Part shown: piece by piece, positions 24,675-31,205 of the stretch | Numbering within the stretch: the stretch's first letter is position 1 | Layout: each line of letters starts with the position of its first letter | Source of the DNA: Candidatus Melainabacteria bacterium | GTDB taxonomy: Bacteria > Cyanobacteriota > Vampirovibrionia > Vampirovibrionales > JAJTHC01 | DNA length: 32,594 bases | Direction of reading: 5' to 3' | NCBI GenBank assembly: GCA_026389055.1 | Contig: JAPLIO010000165.1 | Span: 1-32,594, forward strand | Made by a program: the position numbers and the translations under genes | The notes under the pieces: generated by a model | What the model was told of the DNA's origin: nothing | What the model saw: the letters and a program-made list of their open reading frames with translations, nothing else | Databases searched by the model: none

Positions 24675-24738
24675 AACGAAGATTCAGTCAATTAGTCAGA
24701 CCATTTGATAGTCTAACTGTCGATAGGTATCCTTCGTT
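24675..24738 (-). promoter_or_regulatory. Nested stem-loop upstream of the secreted-protein gene
   Basis: Inner stem AGTTAGAC/GTCTGACT (24711-24718 and 24694-24701, one G-U pair) inside an outer stem AACGAAG/CTTCGTT (24732-24738 and 24675-24681). It could be a leader structure of the downstream gene or the terminator region of the hydrolase gene; there is no T run right after it. Confidence 0.3.
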
Positions 24739-24765
24739 TCTTTAATGAAAGATGAAAAAGTTTCG

Positions 24766-25935
24766 TTAAACGGCAGAAACTGTTACAGTTTGTAACAAAC
24801 ACTGATGAATCGTTTGCAAAGCCCGTGGGTGCATAGCAAGGGTAACATGGTCTATCGCCCAATCATCTAACAAATGGTTAAACACCATGCCATTAGGCAG
24901 TTGAGGCTTTAAAAATGCTTTGCGAAACGGCACTAAAAAATCCCATGTGGTAACAATACTATGGTAAACAACCCCAGCCCCTTGTTTTACTAAGTTACCA
25001 TTCCACCGAATCAGTTCATCAAACACTTTGGGAATGGGTTTCCCAACATTTCTGGGAATCCAGCCATTTTTGAGGATTTCAACGCCATCGGCACCCAAGA
25101 AACCTGAACCTAAGGCAATCAGCGTTTTAATGGGCGGATTCTTGCCTGCATTTTGTAGCGTGTTAATTAAATGTTGCGTAACAATACCACCCAAAGAATG
25201 CCCGATAACGTGGACTTGAGGCACATTATGCCGTTGCATAATATCTGCTAGTTGGGTATAAACCGCCTCGGCGGATTCTGCTACTTCAGATAAACCTTGA
25301 TTAGGCAGGGTTGCCACATAAACGGGATAGCCTAGCTGAGAAAAATAATCCACCATGGCTCTAAAAAAGACGGGCGGTGTATTTAAACCCGGTACAATTA
25401 AGATAGGTAGCATGGGTTCTTTTTGCCCATCGGTAGCCTGAATGATAGCAGGAACCGATGAGGCTAGGTTCGTTTCTTCAGCAACGGGATGTTCTGCTGA
25501 TTTTGCCCCTTTATCTTCTCGTTCAAAATAGGTTTCTTCTACGGCTTTGGCAATGGTCGGCACGCTTTTGGCAACAAAAGCCCCTCTGCGGTTGAGGGCG
25601 TAATAATCTTGTCTGTTCTGTGGGGAAAGCGTGAACATGCGTAACAGAGCCACCCCATAGGCAATGCACAACGCCCACCATTGGGGAATCCGTCGGCGTT
25701 TGTTGGGGGGTACCCAATCGCTATTCATGTAATCTGTAAAATTATTGGCTTCTTGTTTGATGAGTTTGCGATGAATGGGCGAAAGTTTCATAATTGCCAT
25801 AGCAAACATACTGCCTGCGGTGGAATACATCCAGTTTTTAGGCTGGGCAGGTAGTTTTTTCCATGTTAGGCAAGTTAATCGCCAAATCGTGCTGAAAGAC
25901 GATGTAAAAAATGAAAAAATAGTCGATAGACTCAA
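24766..25935 (-). CDS. Alpha/beta hydrolase, lipase-like
   Basis: 389 residues. N-terminal ~100 residues hold hydrophobic stretches (SLSTIFSFFTSSFSTIW; WWALCIAYGVALLRMF) that may anchor the protein in the membrane. The hydrolase domain starts near residue 155 with ILIVPGLNTPPVFFRAMVDY (oxyanion region), followed by the nucleophile elbow VHVIGHSLGGIV (GHSLG, Ser nucleophile); a likely catalytic His is the DHVTLAMHP stretch near the C-terminus. This matches triacylglycerol lipase/esterase or PGAP1-like folds; substrate unknown. The frame starts at a TTG (25935) preceded by GGTG; an internal ATG at 25830 has no ribosome site. A TATAGT extended -10 upstream fits the TTG start. Confidence 0.78.
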   Translation of the reverse strand: MSLSTIFSFFTSSFSTIWRLTCLTWKKLPAQPKNWMYSTAGSMFAMAIMKLSPIHRKLIKQEANNFTDYMNSDWVPPNKRRRIPQWWALCIAYGVALLRMFTLSPQNRQDYYALNRRGAFVAKSVPTIAKAVEETYFEREDKGAKSAEHPVAEETNLASSVPAIIQATDGQKEPMLPILIVPGLNTPPVFFRAMVDYFSQLGYPVYVATLPNQGLSEVAESAEAVYTQLADIMQRHNVPQVHVIGHSLGGIVTQHLINTLQNAGKNPPIKTLIALGSGFLGADGVEILKNGWIPRNVGKPIPKVFDELIRWNGNLVKQGAGVVYHSIVTTWDFLVPFRKAFLKPQLPNGMVFNHLLDDWAIDHVTLAMHPRALQTIHQCLLQTVTVSAV

Positions 25936-25985
25936 GATATCACCAAGGCTTTGGCCACATTATGGTAACGAAAGTGCCACACTGT

Positions 25986-25991
25986 ACTATA
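25986..25991 (-). promoter_or_regulatory. Extended -10 promoter for the hydrolase gene
   Basis: Minus strand reads TGTTATAGT (TGn plus TATAGT). A TTGATA lies 19 bases upstream, which is too far for a strong -35, but an extended -10 does not need one. Transcription would begin near 25979, about 45 bases ahead of the TTG start. Confidence 0.45.
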
Positions 25992-26084
25992 ACACGGTTT
26001 GGGGAAAATTTATCAAATTTCAATAAAAATTTACGTTTATCTGCGGATTTCATATCAACCCAAAGATTGAATAGCGTATTGAAT

Positions 26085-26151
26085 GTAGGGGCGTGATTTA
26101 TCACGTCCGCCCCTCAATCCCCAAACGGATGCGATAAATCGCACCCCTACA
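26085..26151. repeat. Palindromic repeat (GTAGGGGCGTGATTTATCACG type), copy 1
   Basis: About 67 bases bounded by TGTAGGGG and CCCCTACA. One arm holds CGTGAT-TT-ATCACG, the other GCGATAAATCGC. A second copy at 31689-31756 is in the opposite orientation. It lies between the hydrolase and SPFH genes; the 258-base gap has no gene. Confidence 0.7.
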
Positions 26152-26193
26152 ATTTTAGACTCAATAATATTTTGAATGGATTTTACAACCCCA

Positions 26194-27102
26194 TTACTGC
26201 TTTTTAACAATGCTCATGGCACTAGAAATTAGGCTACTAATGTTGCTTAAATCCGCTGGTACAATCAGTGTGGTGCCTTCTTTGGCTAAGTTTGAAAATG
26301 CGGCAACGTATTGTTCGGCTACCTTCAATTCCACTGCTTTCGCCCCACCATCGGTTGCGATTGCTTTCGCCACGGTGCTAATCGCTTCGGCTGTAGCGGT
26401 TGCCACTACTCGGATTGATTCCGCATCACCCATCGCTTTGTTAATAACGGCTTGCTTTTTCCCTTCAGATTCGGCAATGGCAGCTTGCCGCTCCCCGTTG
26501 GCTCGGTTAATTTGTTGTTGCAAATCGCCTTCTGATTGAGCGATTTTTGCCCGTTTTTCTCGTTCGGCGGTTAATTGCAATTGCATGGTTTTCAGCACGA
26601 TATCGGGCGGTGTAATATCTTTTACTTCATAGCGAATTAGCTTGACGCCCCACTCTTCAGACGCTTCATCTAGCACGCTAACTACGGCAAAATTGATGGT
26701 TTGACGTTCTTCTAATAGGCGGTCTAGTTCTCGTTTGCCCACTTCTGAACGGAGTGTAGTTTTGGCTAATTGCTCAATGGCGAACCGAAAATCAGAGGTT
26801 CCGTAGGAAGCCAGCTTGGGGTCGGTAATTTTGTAGTAAAGAATCCCGTCAATGTGGACTTGGGTGTTGTCTTTGGTGATGCACACTTGGGGTTGCACGT
26901 CCATGGGTATTTCTTTTAGGCTATGCACGTAGGCAATTTTATCGACGAAGGGAATGACGAAGTGCAGCCCTGCGTGCAGGGTTTTTTGGTACATCCCGAA
27001 GCGTTCAATCACGTAGACGGTTTGTTGTGGCACAATTTTCACAATGCTACTTAGCACCCATACTGCCACCCCTGTGGGTATAACCCAAGAAAAATCAGCC
27101 AT
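26194..27102 (-). CDS. Stomatin/QmcA-like SPFH-domain membrane protein
   Basis: 302 residues. N-terminal membrane helix (IPTGVAVWVLSSIVKIV), then the SPFH/band 7 domain: QTVYVIERFGMYQKTLHAGL, DVQPQVCITKDNTQVHIDGI, FAIEQLAKTTLRSEVGKREL and LDEASEEWGVKLIRYEVKDI. A long coiled coil (about 180-240, ERQAAIAESEGKKQAVINKA) is followed by VPADLSNISSLISSAMSIVK. This is the stomatin/QmcA (YbbK) layout; such proteins organise membrane domains and proteases. An NfeD-type partner, often next to it, is not seen. Start: ATG at 27102 with AAGGAG about ten bases upstream, three codons inside the longer frame that begins with TTG. Confidence 0.92.
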   Translation of the reverse strand: MADFSWVIPTGVAVWVLSSIVKIVPQQTVYVIERFGMYQKTLHAGLHFVIPFVDKIAYVHSLKEIPMDVQPQVCITKDNTQVHIDGILYYKITDPKLASYGTSDFRFAIEQLAKTTLRSEVGKRELDRLLEERQTINFAVVSVLDEASEEWGVKLIRYEVKDITPPDIVLKTMQLQLTAEREKRAKIAQSEGDLQQQINRANGERQAAIAESEGKKQAVINKAMGDAESIRVVATATAEAISTVAKAIATDGGAKAVELKVAEQYVAAFSNLAKEGTTLIVPADLSNISSLISSAMSIVKKQ

Positions 27103-27214
27103 TACAAACAAGCTCCTTATTTTTAAAAACGATAATTTAACAGATATAATTTATTGCCATGATACCATATTTTATAAAATTATGGAAAGATCTTCTAATT
27201 GTTCGCATTTTATA

Positions 27215-27243
27215 TTGACAAAGCTCGCTTTAATCGCTATACT
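27215..27243 (+). promoter_or_regulatory. Consensus promoter placed for a leaderless message
   Basis: TTGACA (27215-27220), 17-base spacer, TATACT (27238-27243). The toxin ATG is at 27250, seven bases after the -10, where transcription should begin. TCGCTTTAATCGCT, a direct repeat of TCGCT (27225-27229 and 27234-27238), lies in the spacer and is a candidate operator. Confidence 0.75.
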
Positions 27244-27249
27244 ATCAAT

Positions 27250-28014
27250 ATGATTAAAGTATTATTTACAAACACCGCTATTAAACAACTAACCAAAATA
27301 CCGCCACTCATTGCCAAAAAAGCGTTGGCTTGGGCAGCAGAGGTAGAGAACAAGGGGCTACTGGCTTCAAGGCTTATTAAAGGAAAGCATGACGAACCCT
27401 TGAAAGGCAAACGCCAAGGACAACGCTCCGTAAGACTAAATAAACAATGGCGATTGATTTATAGCGAAATAACGCTTGAAATAATTAGACCTGTTACATG
27501 GCTCGATAGGTGGGTGCAGATTCTAGGAATGAGGAACGGAGAACCGCAGGTGTACACTTTAGTACATGAGGATTCGAGTACCGCAAATGACAACGAAGAT
27601 GCCCCAGATATCGAGTCATGTAACAGGTCTAGTGAAATACAGGAGATTATCCCCATGATTATAGAACCCGCTAAATTAGATAGCCTCATGGAACAATACC
27701 CTGAAGGCGTACCCGCTGAAGCATTATTTGAGGCGATTGGTTATCAACACCAAGAAGCTTCTTTGGGTAGTATGATGAGGGAATGGCGACAATGTGAGGG
27801 CTGGACTTTAACTGAAACGGCTCAAAAGCTGGGTATTTCGAAGCAATTTTTATCGGAATATGAACGAGGTCATAAATTACCCTCTATCAAAAAAGTAATT
27901 GAAATAGCCACAACCTTTGAAGTAGACCCTGCTTCTTGGCTGAAATTTCGGCTACAAGATGAATTACGCATGAATGGGTATGATGGCACGTTGGATATTT
28001 TTAAAATCGCCTAA
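27250..28014 (+). CDS. HigB toxin with in-frame MITE, running on into the HigA antitoxin
   Basis: A single 254-residue frame. Residues 1-79 are a RelE/HigB-type mRNA interferase (MIKVLFTNTAIKQLTK, then DEPLKGKRQGQRSVRLNKQW, RLIYSE), clearly related to the intact toxin at 30760-31026 (both have DEPLKGKR-x-GQRSVRLN-x-QWRLIY). About 48 residues (80-127) are encoded by a MITE (27488-27629) inserted in the last strand of the toxin. After it come SEIQEIIP and the antitoxin. With one more C in the CCCC run at 27651-27654 the toxin would end IIPHDYRTR-stop, with the antitoxin ATG overlapping, exactly the layout of the intact locus. So either a base was lost, fusing the genes, or the sequence has an error. 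The toxin is probably inactive either way. Confidence 0.75.
   Translation: MIKVLFTNTAIKQLTKIPPLIAKKALAWAAEVENKGLLASRLIKGKHDEPLKGKRQGQRSVRLNKQWRLIYSEITLEIIRPVTWLDRWVQILGMRNGEPQVYTLVHEDSSTANDNEDAPDIESCNRSSEIQEIIPMIIEPAKLDSLMEQYPEGVPAEALFEAIGYQHQEASLGSMMREWRQCEGWTLTETAQKLGISKQFLSEYERGHKLPSIKKVIEIATTFEVDPASWLKFRLQDELRMNGYDGTLDIFKIA
27488..27629 (-). repeat. MITE-like element, subfamily A copy 2, inside the toxin gene
   Basis: 142 bases, inverted relative to copy 1, flanked by TA (27486-27487 and 27630-27631). Terminal repeats GACCTGTTACATGGCTCGAT and, reversed, GACCTGTTACATGACTCGAT: one mismatch in 20, the best-kept ends in the window and so perhaps the youngest copy. Element plus one TA equals 144 bases, 48 codons, with no stop in the toxin's frame. 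Confidence 0.8.
27655..28014 (+). CDS. HigA-type antitoxin (XRE helix-turn-helix)
   Basis: 119 residues if translated from its own ATG at 27655 (MIIEPAKLDSLMEQYPEGV). The C-terminal half has an XRE helix-turn-helix: REWRQCEGWTLTETAQKLGI, SKQFLSEYERGHKLPSIKKV, followed by IEIATTFEVDPASWLKFRLQ. It normally binds the toxin and represses the shared promoter. GGAG at 27642-27645 lies ten bases before the ATG, so it can be made alone. Upstream toxin is damaged; this antitoxin appears complete. Confidence 0.75.
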   Translation: MIIEPAKLDSLMEQYPEGVPAEALFEAIGYQHQEASLGSMMREWRQCEGWTLTETAQKLGISKQFLSEYERGHKLPSIKKVIEIATTFEVDPASWLKFRLQDELRMNGYDGTLDIFKIA

Positions 28015-28190
28015 AAACCCCTTGCACACACGCCGTGTTTCACTTACTGTATTAAAGAGACATTAGGGTTGCTTTGCCTTCTTTTATTAGAAGCACTGCA
28101 CTATTAACCCACCAGCCAGTCGGTTAATAGACCACTATTATTATTTTGACCGTGCGCTACTGGAACTGCCCTGCCCTGTATCACGCTCCG

Positions 28191-28207
28191 CTTTTACTTT
28201 GTAAAAG
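28191..28207 (+). promoter_or_regulatory. Hairpin in the rplS leader
   Basis: CTTTTAC-TTT-GTAAAAG, a perfect 7-bp inverted repeat 28 bases before the rplS start. The 220-base gap 28015-28234 holds no gene, and I found no well-spaced promoter in it. The hairpin could take part in L19 leader regulation, but I cannot match it to a known L19 leader. Confidence 0.3.
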
Positions 28208-28234
28208 TGTCAATTCAGAAAAGAGATACCCCTC

Positions 28235-28654
28235 ATGATGAGTCATCATCCGTTAATTGAAGAAATTAACCAAGAATTCCTAAAAACAGACCGCCCCAGC
28301 ATTTTCCCTGGCGATTCTGTGCGTGTAAACGTATTGATTCGTGAAGGCAGCAAAGAGCGGGTTCAAGCCTTTGAAGGCGTGGTTTTGGCTAAACGTGGCG
28401 GTGGTATTAACACCACGTTTGTTGTGCGGAAAGTATTCCAAGGCGTTAGCGTAGAACGCTCGTTCTTCTTGCATTCACCTAAAGTGGAAAGCATCAAAAT
28501 TATTCGCCGTGGTAAAGTGCGTCGTGCAAAACTTTACTTCTTGCGTGAACGGATTGGTAAATCTGCCCGTATTCGTGAAAAAACCACGGGTTACGCAACC
28601 ATCAATAAATTTGGCAACATTTTGTTGGCGAACCCTACTACGCCTAAAAAGTAG
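28235..28654 (+). CDS. rplS: 50S ribosomal protein L19
   Basis: Large-subunit protein at the 30S/50S interface. 139 residues, slightly longer than usual (~115-120) because of a C-terminal tail (GYATINKFGNILLANPTTPKK). Seen: IFPGDSVRVNVLIREGSKER, RVQAFEGVVLAKRGGGINTT, VERSFFLHSPKVESI and KVRRAKLYFLRERIGKSARI. It starts with a double ATG (ATGATGAGT). It is followed by a MITE copy, a strong terminator, then rbgA and rnhB, the rplS-rbgA-rnhB order known from Firmicutes. Confidence 0.97.
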   Translation: MMSHHPLIEEINQEFLKTDRPSIFPGDSVRVNVLIREGSKERVQAFEGVVLAKRGGGINTTFVVRKVFQGVSVERSFFLHSPKVESIKIIRRGKVRRAKLYFLRERIGKSARIREKTTGYATINKFGNILLANPTTPKK

Positions 28655-28665
28655 ACTTCTTTTTA

Positions 28666-28808
28666 AGAAAGCTCTGCAAAAGTCTCCATAAGGCGTGCTA
28701 ACTTCGTTATTGTGGTACTCATTTCGGTTATTTACTATTTGTAAACGCCCTTATTGCGTTCCTCATGCCTCGTTATCCCATCCTTCTGAAACCTTTTGCA
28801 AAACTTTC
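28666..28808 (+). repeat. MITE-like element, subfamily B copy 2
   Basis: ~143 bases between TA at 28664-28665 and TA at 28809-28810. Ends AGAAAGCTCTGCAAAAG and, reversed, GAAAGTTTTGCAAAAGG are imperfect inverted repeats. Interior matches copy B1: GCGTGCTA, GTGGTACTC, CGGTTA, GCCC, TGCGTTCCTCATGCCT. Inserted between rplS and its terminator. Confidence 0.7.
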
Positions 28809-28818
28809 TAAACCCATT

Positions 28819-28861
28819 AAAAGTGCGGGTGGATTATTCAATCTCTTCCCGCACTTTTTTT
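28819..28861 (+). terminator. Strong rho-independent terminator between rplS and rbgA
   Basis: AAAAGTGCGGG (28819-28829) and CCCGCACTTTT (from 28848) form an 11-bp stem, followed by an unbroken T run to 28861. It is only 30 bases before the rbgA start, so rbgA and rnhB depend on readthrough or on a promoter overlapping this region. Confidence 0.88.
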
Positions 28862-28890
28862 CACTCCCGAAAAAGGGGCTTTTCTTTACA

Positions 28891-29793
28891 ATGATGATGA
28901 TGACACAACAATTGAGCGAAACCAAAACCCACGCCTCGCATAGCGTACAGTGGTACCCAGGGCATATCGCCAAGTGGGACAAACAACTGCTCGAAGCCCT
29001 CAAAAAAGTCGATGTAGTCATTGAGGTGCTAGACGCCCGCCTACCGCTGCTTAGCAGACATCCCGAACTCAATTTACGCCTAGACCGCAAACCCATTATT
29101 ACCGTCCTCAACAAATCCGAATTAGCAGACCCTGAAGCCACAGAAGCGTGGCAACAGTGGTTCAAACGCTTTGGCTGCGGACCTACCGTGCTGTTTGACG
29201 CCCACCACGGAGCGAAATATCGCAATAAATTGATTCAAGCTATTGCCAGTGCAGGAGCGGAAGCCGTGGAAAAATGGCAAGCTAAGGGGCTAAAAGCCCG
29301 CCCCGTGCGAGTGATGGTTGTCGGCATGCCCAACGTGGGTAAATCTAGCATTATTAACTGTTTGGTCGGGCTGAAAAAGGTCAAAACGGGGCATAAAGCT
29401 GGCGTAACCCGCACCTCCCAATGGATTCGGATTCATCCGCAAGTCGATTTACTCGATAGCCCGGGCATCATCCCCCCCAAGCTGGAAAGCGATGAACAGG
29501 GGCATTGGCTGGCACTGGTTAGCTCCATTGGCGAAGCGGCGTTTGATGAAGAACGCGTCGGTTTATTCATTTTGCAAGCACTCCAACAACGGTATCAAGC
29601 CTTGCTACAAGCCCATTTCGGCTTCACGACTGAAAGCCTCAACACCCCATGGACGCTGGAACAAATTGGCGTGCAAAAATGCCTGCTAAAACACGGCGGT
29701 GTGCCAGATGCTAAACGGGCAGCCCAAGTGCTTTTGCGGGATGTTCGGCAAGGCAAAATAGGACGGCTCACCTTTGAAGCACCCCCTGCCTAA
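28891..29793 (+). CDS. rbgA: Ribosome biogenesis GTPase RbgA (YlqF)
   Basis: GTPase for late 50S subunit assembly. 300 residues. Circularly permuted G-motif order, the family hallmark: G4 TVLNKSELAD, then G1 MVVGMPNVGKSSIIN, G2 threonine in AGVTRTSQW, then G3 DSPGIIPPKL. N-terminal VQWYPGHIAKWDKQLLEALK is typical. The frame is open back to 28765, but that part is MITE and terminator; four ATGs in a row begin at 28891 with AAGGGG 12 bases upstream, so translation starts here. The final 20 bases overlap rnhB. Confidence 0.94.
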   Translation: MMMMTQQLSETKTHASHSVQWYPGHIAKWDKQLLEALKKVDVVIEVLDARLPLLSRHPELNLRLDRKPIITVLNKSELADPEATEAWQQWFKRFGCGPTVLFDAHHGAKYRNKLIQAIASAGAEAVEKWQAKGLKARPVRVMVVGMPNVGKSSIINCLVGLKKVKTGHKAGVTRTSQWIRIHPQVDLLDSPGIIPPKLESDEQGHWLALVSSIGEAAFDEERVGLFILQALQQRYQALLQAHFGFTTESLNTPWTLEQIGVQKCLLKHGGVPDAKRAAQVLLRDVRQGKIGRLTFEAPPA

Positions 29794-30433
29794 CCACCCC
29801 CTGTTTGAATTCGACGAAGCCCACTGCCCACAAGGCTTGTGCCTGTTTGGGGTAGATGAAGTGGGGCGGGGTAGCCTAATGGGACCCGTAACGGCAGGGG
29901 CTTTTTCGTGGAAGTGCCTTGAACAAGCCACACCTGAAGACCTACATCTGCTGGGCTTTTTGAACGATTCTAAAAAACTTTCGCCCGCCAAACGAGCCGC
30001 CTTAGTGCCTGTTTTGCACCGTTTGGGGTGGTGGGGTATTGGCGAAGCGAGTATCGAAGAAATTGCGGCGTTAAACATTCAGCAGGCTTCTTTTTTGGCG
30101 GGTTGGCGAGCTATACAAGCACTGGAAACCCAACAGGGGCGGGCTATTTCGCCTAGCACTCATTTTTTGTTGATGGATGGTCGGTTGAAATTGCCGCAGT
30201 ACCCCCTAAACGCCCAATTGGCGGTGGTTGGGGGCGATGCTCAATCTGCGGTGGTGGCGGGGGCTTCTATTTTAGCGAAAGAATACAGGGATGCTTGGGT
30301 AAAGCAGGTGGCACAGGGCTTTTCGGGGTATGGGTGGGAACGCAATATGGGTTATGCCACGGCGGCACATCGGCTAGCCATTCAGCAATTGGGCGTTACC
30401 CCCCTCCACCGCCCCAGCTATAAACTGGGGTAA
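29774..30433 (+). CDS. rnhB: Ribonuclease HII
   Basis: Removes RNA (including single ribonucleotides) from RNA/DNA hybrids. 219 residues. Catalytic acidic residues sit in FGVDEVGRGSLMGPVTAGAF (Asp and Glu) and LLMDGRLKLP and VVGGDAQSAVVAGASILAKE; NDSKKLSPAKR is the usual substrate-contact stretch. The only in-frame start near the family's expected N-terminus is a TTG at 29774, inside the end of rbgA, with AGGA 12 bases upstream; a later TTG near 29837 is a less likely choice. Translationally coupled with rbgA. Confidence 0.93.
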   Translation: MKHPLPNHPLFEFDEAHCPQGLCLFGVDEVGRGSLMGPVTAGAFSWKCLEQATPEDLHLLGFLNDSKKLSPAKRAALVPVLHRLGWWGIGEASIEEIAALNIQQASFLAGWRAIQALETQQGRAISPSTHFLLMDGRLKLPQYPLNAQLAVVGGDAQSAVVAGASILAKEYRDAWVKQVAQGFSGYGWERNMGYATAAHRLAIQQLGVTPLHRPSYKLG

Positions 30434-30446
30434 ATCCCGTTTCTAA

Positions 30447-30770
30447 TTAAACCCATTGTAGCGGAATGCCTGCTTTTTTCAGCTGTTCGTTCACTACCGC
30501 TTGCACCCAAACTTCCGCAATGCCCCCCAAGGTTAACGCTATTTGATGTGCCAATTTTAAAGTAGGCAACCGCCTGCCTGCTTCATAATCGCAAATGCGT
30601 TGTTTTACTGTACCCAATTGTTGGGCAATTGCTTCTTGGGTTAGGTTGTGTTCCGTGCGATACGCTTCCAACAACGCCCCAAACGTTAGTGCTGGCAAGC
30701 CTAGTTGTTGAAATAATTGCTGGCTACCCGTTGAAGCAGTCGATGGAGTTAAGGCATTTTTAGTAGGCAT
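30447..30770 (-). CDS. higA: HigA-type antitoxin (XRE helix-turn-helix)
   Basis: 107 residues; neutralises the HigB toxin encoded just upstream and represses their promoter. Central XRE helix-turn-helix LTQEAIAQQLGTVKQRICDY with EAGRRLPTLKLAHQIALTLG. The ATG overlaps the toxin's last codons (CATGCCTACTAA), 11 bases of overlap, so translation is coupled. The 13-base gap to the convergent rnhB has no terminator hairpin that I can see. Confidence 0.85.
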   Translation of the reverse strand: MPTKNALTPSTASTGSQQLFQQLGLPALTFGALLEAYRTEHNLTQEAIAQQLGTVKQRICDYEAGRRLPTLKLAHQIALTLGGIAEVWVQAVVNEQLKKAGIPLQWV

Positions 30771-31026
30771 GAGGGGTTAATTCCTCCAATTCTATGAGGG
30801 TTTTGCTGTGTTCACAATAAATAAGACGCCATTGTTGATTGAGCCGAACGCTTCGTTGCCCGAGGCGTTTGCCTTTCAGCGGTTCATCGTGAAAACTAGG
30901 GCGTTTTCGGGTTTCGGCAAGCCCCAATAATTCCACTGCTGTAGCCCATTCTTGAAATTTGGTAACAACCTGCTTGGGTGCTTTGGTAATATCTTTTTTA
31001 AATTGCTTGGTTGTTAAAAAATCCAA
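30760..31026 (-). CDS. higB: HigB/RelE-type toxin (mRNA interferase)
   Basis: 88 residues, normal for the family. Seen: FKKDITKAPKQVVTKFQEWA, then the core HDEPLKGKRLGQRSVRLNQQ, WRLIYCE, and the ending LEELTPHAY. Likely cuts mRNA at the ribosome when unbound. The start is a TTG with a strong AGGAGG six bases upstream, which decides it; a rare start and good ribosome site may tune expression. Toxin-first order is typical of higBA. It is a close relative of the damaged toxin at 27250. Confidence 0.87.
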   Translation of the reverse strand: MDFLTTKQFKKDITKAPKQVVTKFQEWATAVELLGLAETRKRPSFHDEPLKGKRLGQRSVRLNQQWRLIYCEHSKTLIELEELTPHAY

Positions 31027-31047
31027 AATACGCCTCCTAATACTTAC

Positions 31048-31076
31048 AGTTTAACCATTTTATGGTTACTTGTCAA
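31048..31076 (-). promoter_or_regulatory. higBA promoter with palindromic operator
   Basis: Minus strand: TTGACA (31071-31076), 17-base spacer, TAAACT (31048-31053). A perfect inverted repeat TAACCAT-TTT-ATGGTTA (31052-31068) fills the spacer and touches the -10, the expected place for autorepression by HigA. Confidence 0.8.
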
Positions 31077-31144
31077 CCCTAATAAACAAGAATAGGCTCT
31101 TCATCGTAAAGTTGTTCAGCTACTTTTTTCGCCTTTTGTAAAAG

Positions 31145-31173
31145 TTGTCAGCTTTTTAAGCTTATGATAGTAT
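31145..31173 (+). promoter_or_regulatory. Promoter of the TM2-like gene
   Basis: TTGTCA (31145-31150), 17-base spacer, TAGTAT (31168-31173); the ATG follows at 31206 with AAGGAA upstream. Confidence 0.6.
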
Positions 31174-31205
31174 GTATAAATTAGTACCTTAATAAGGAAT
31201 AGATA

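Noticed and set aside
28015..28234. tRNA or known riboswitch ahead of rplS
   Set aside because: No cloverleaf or recognisable riboswitch core; only a short hairpin.
28765..28890. Longer RbgA N-terminus
   Set aside because: It would be encoded by MITE and terminator sequence; the ATG run at 28891 directly precedes the conserved domain.
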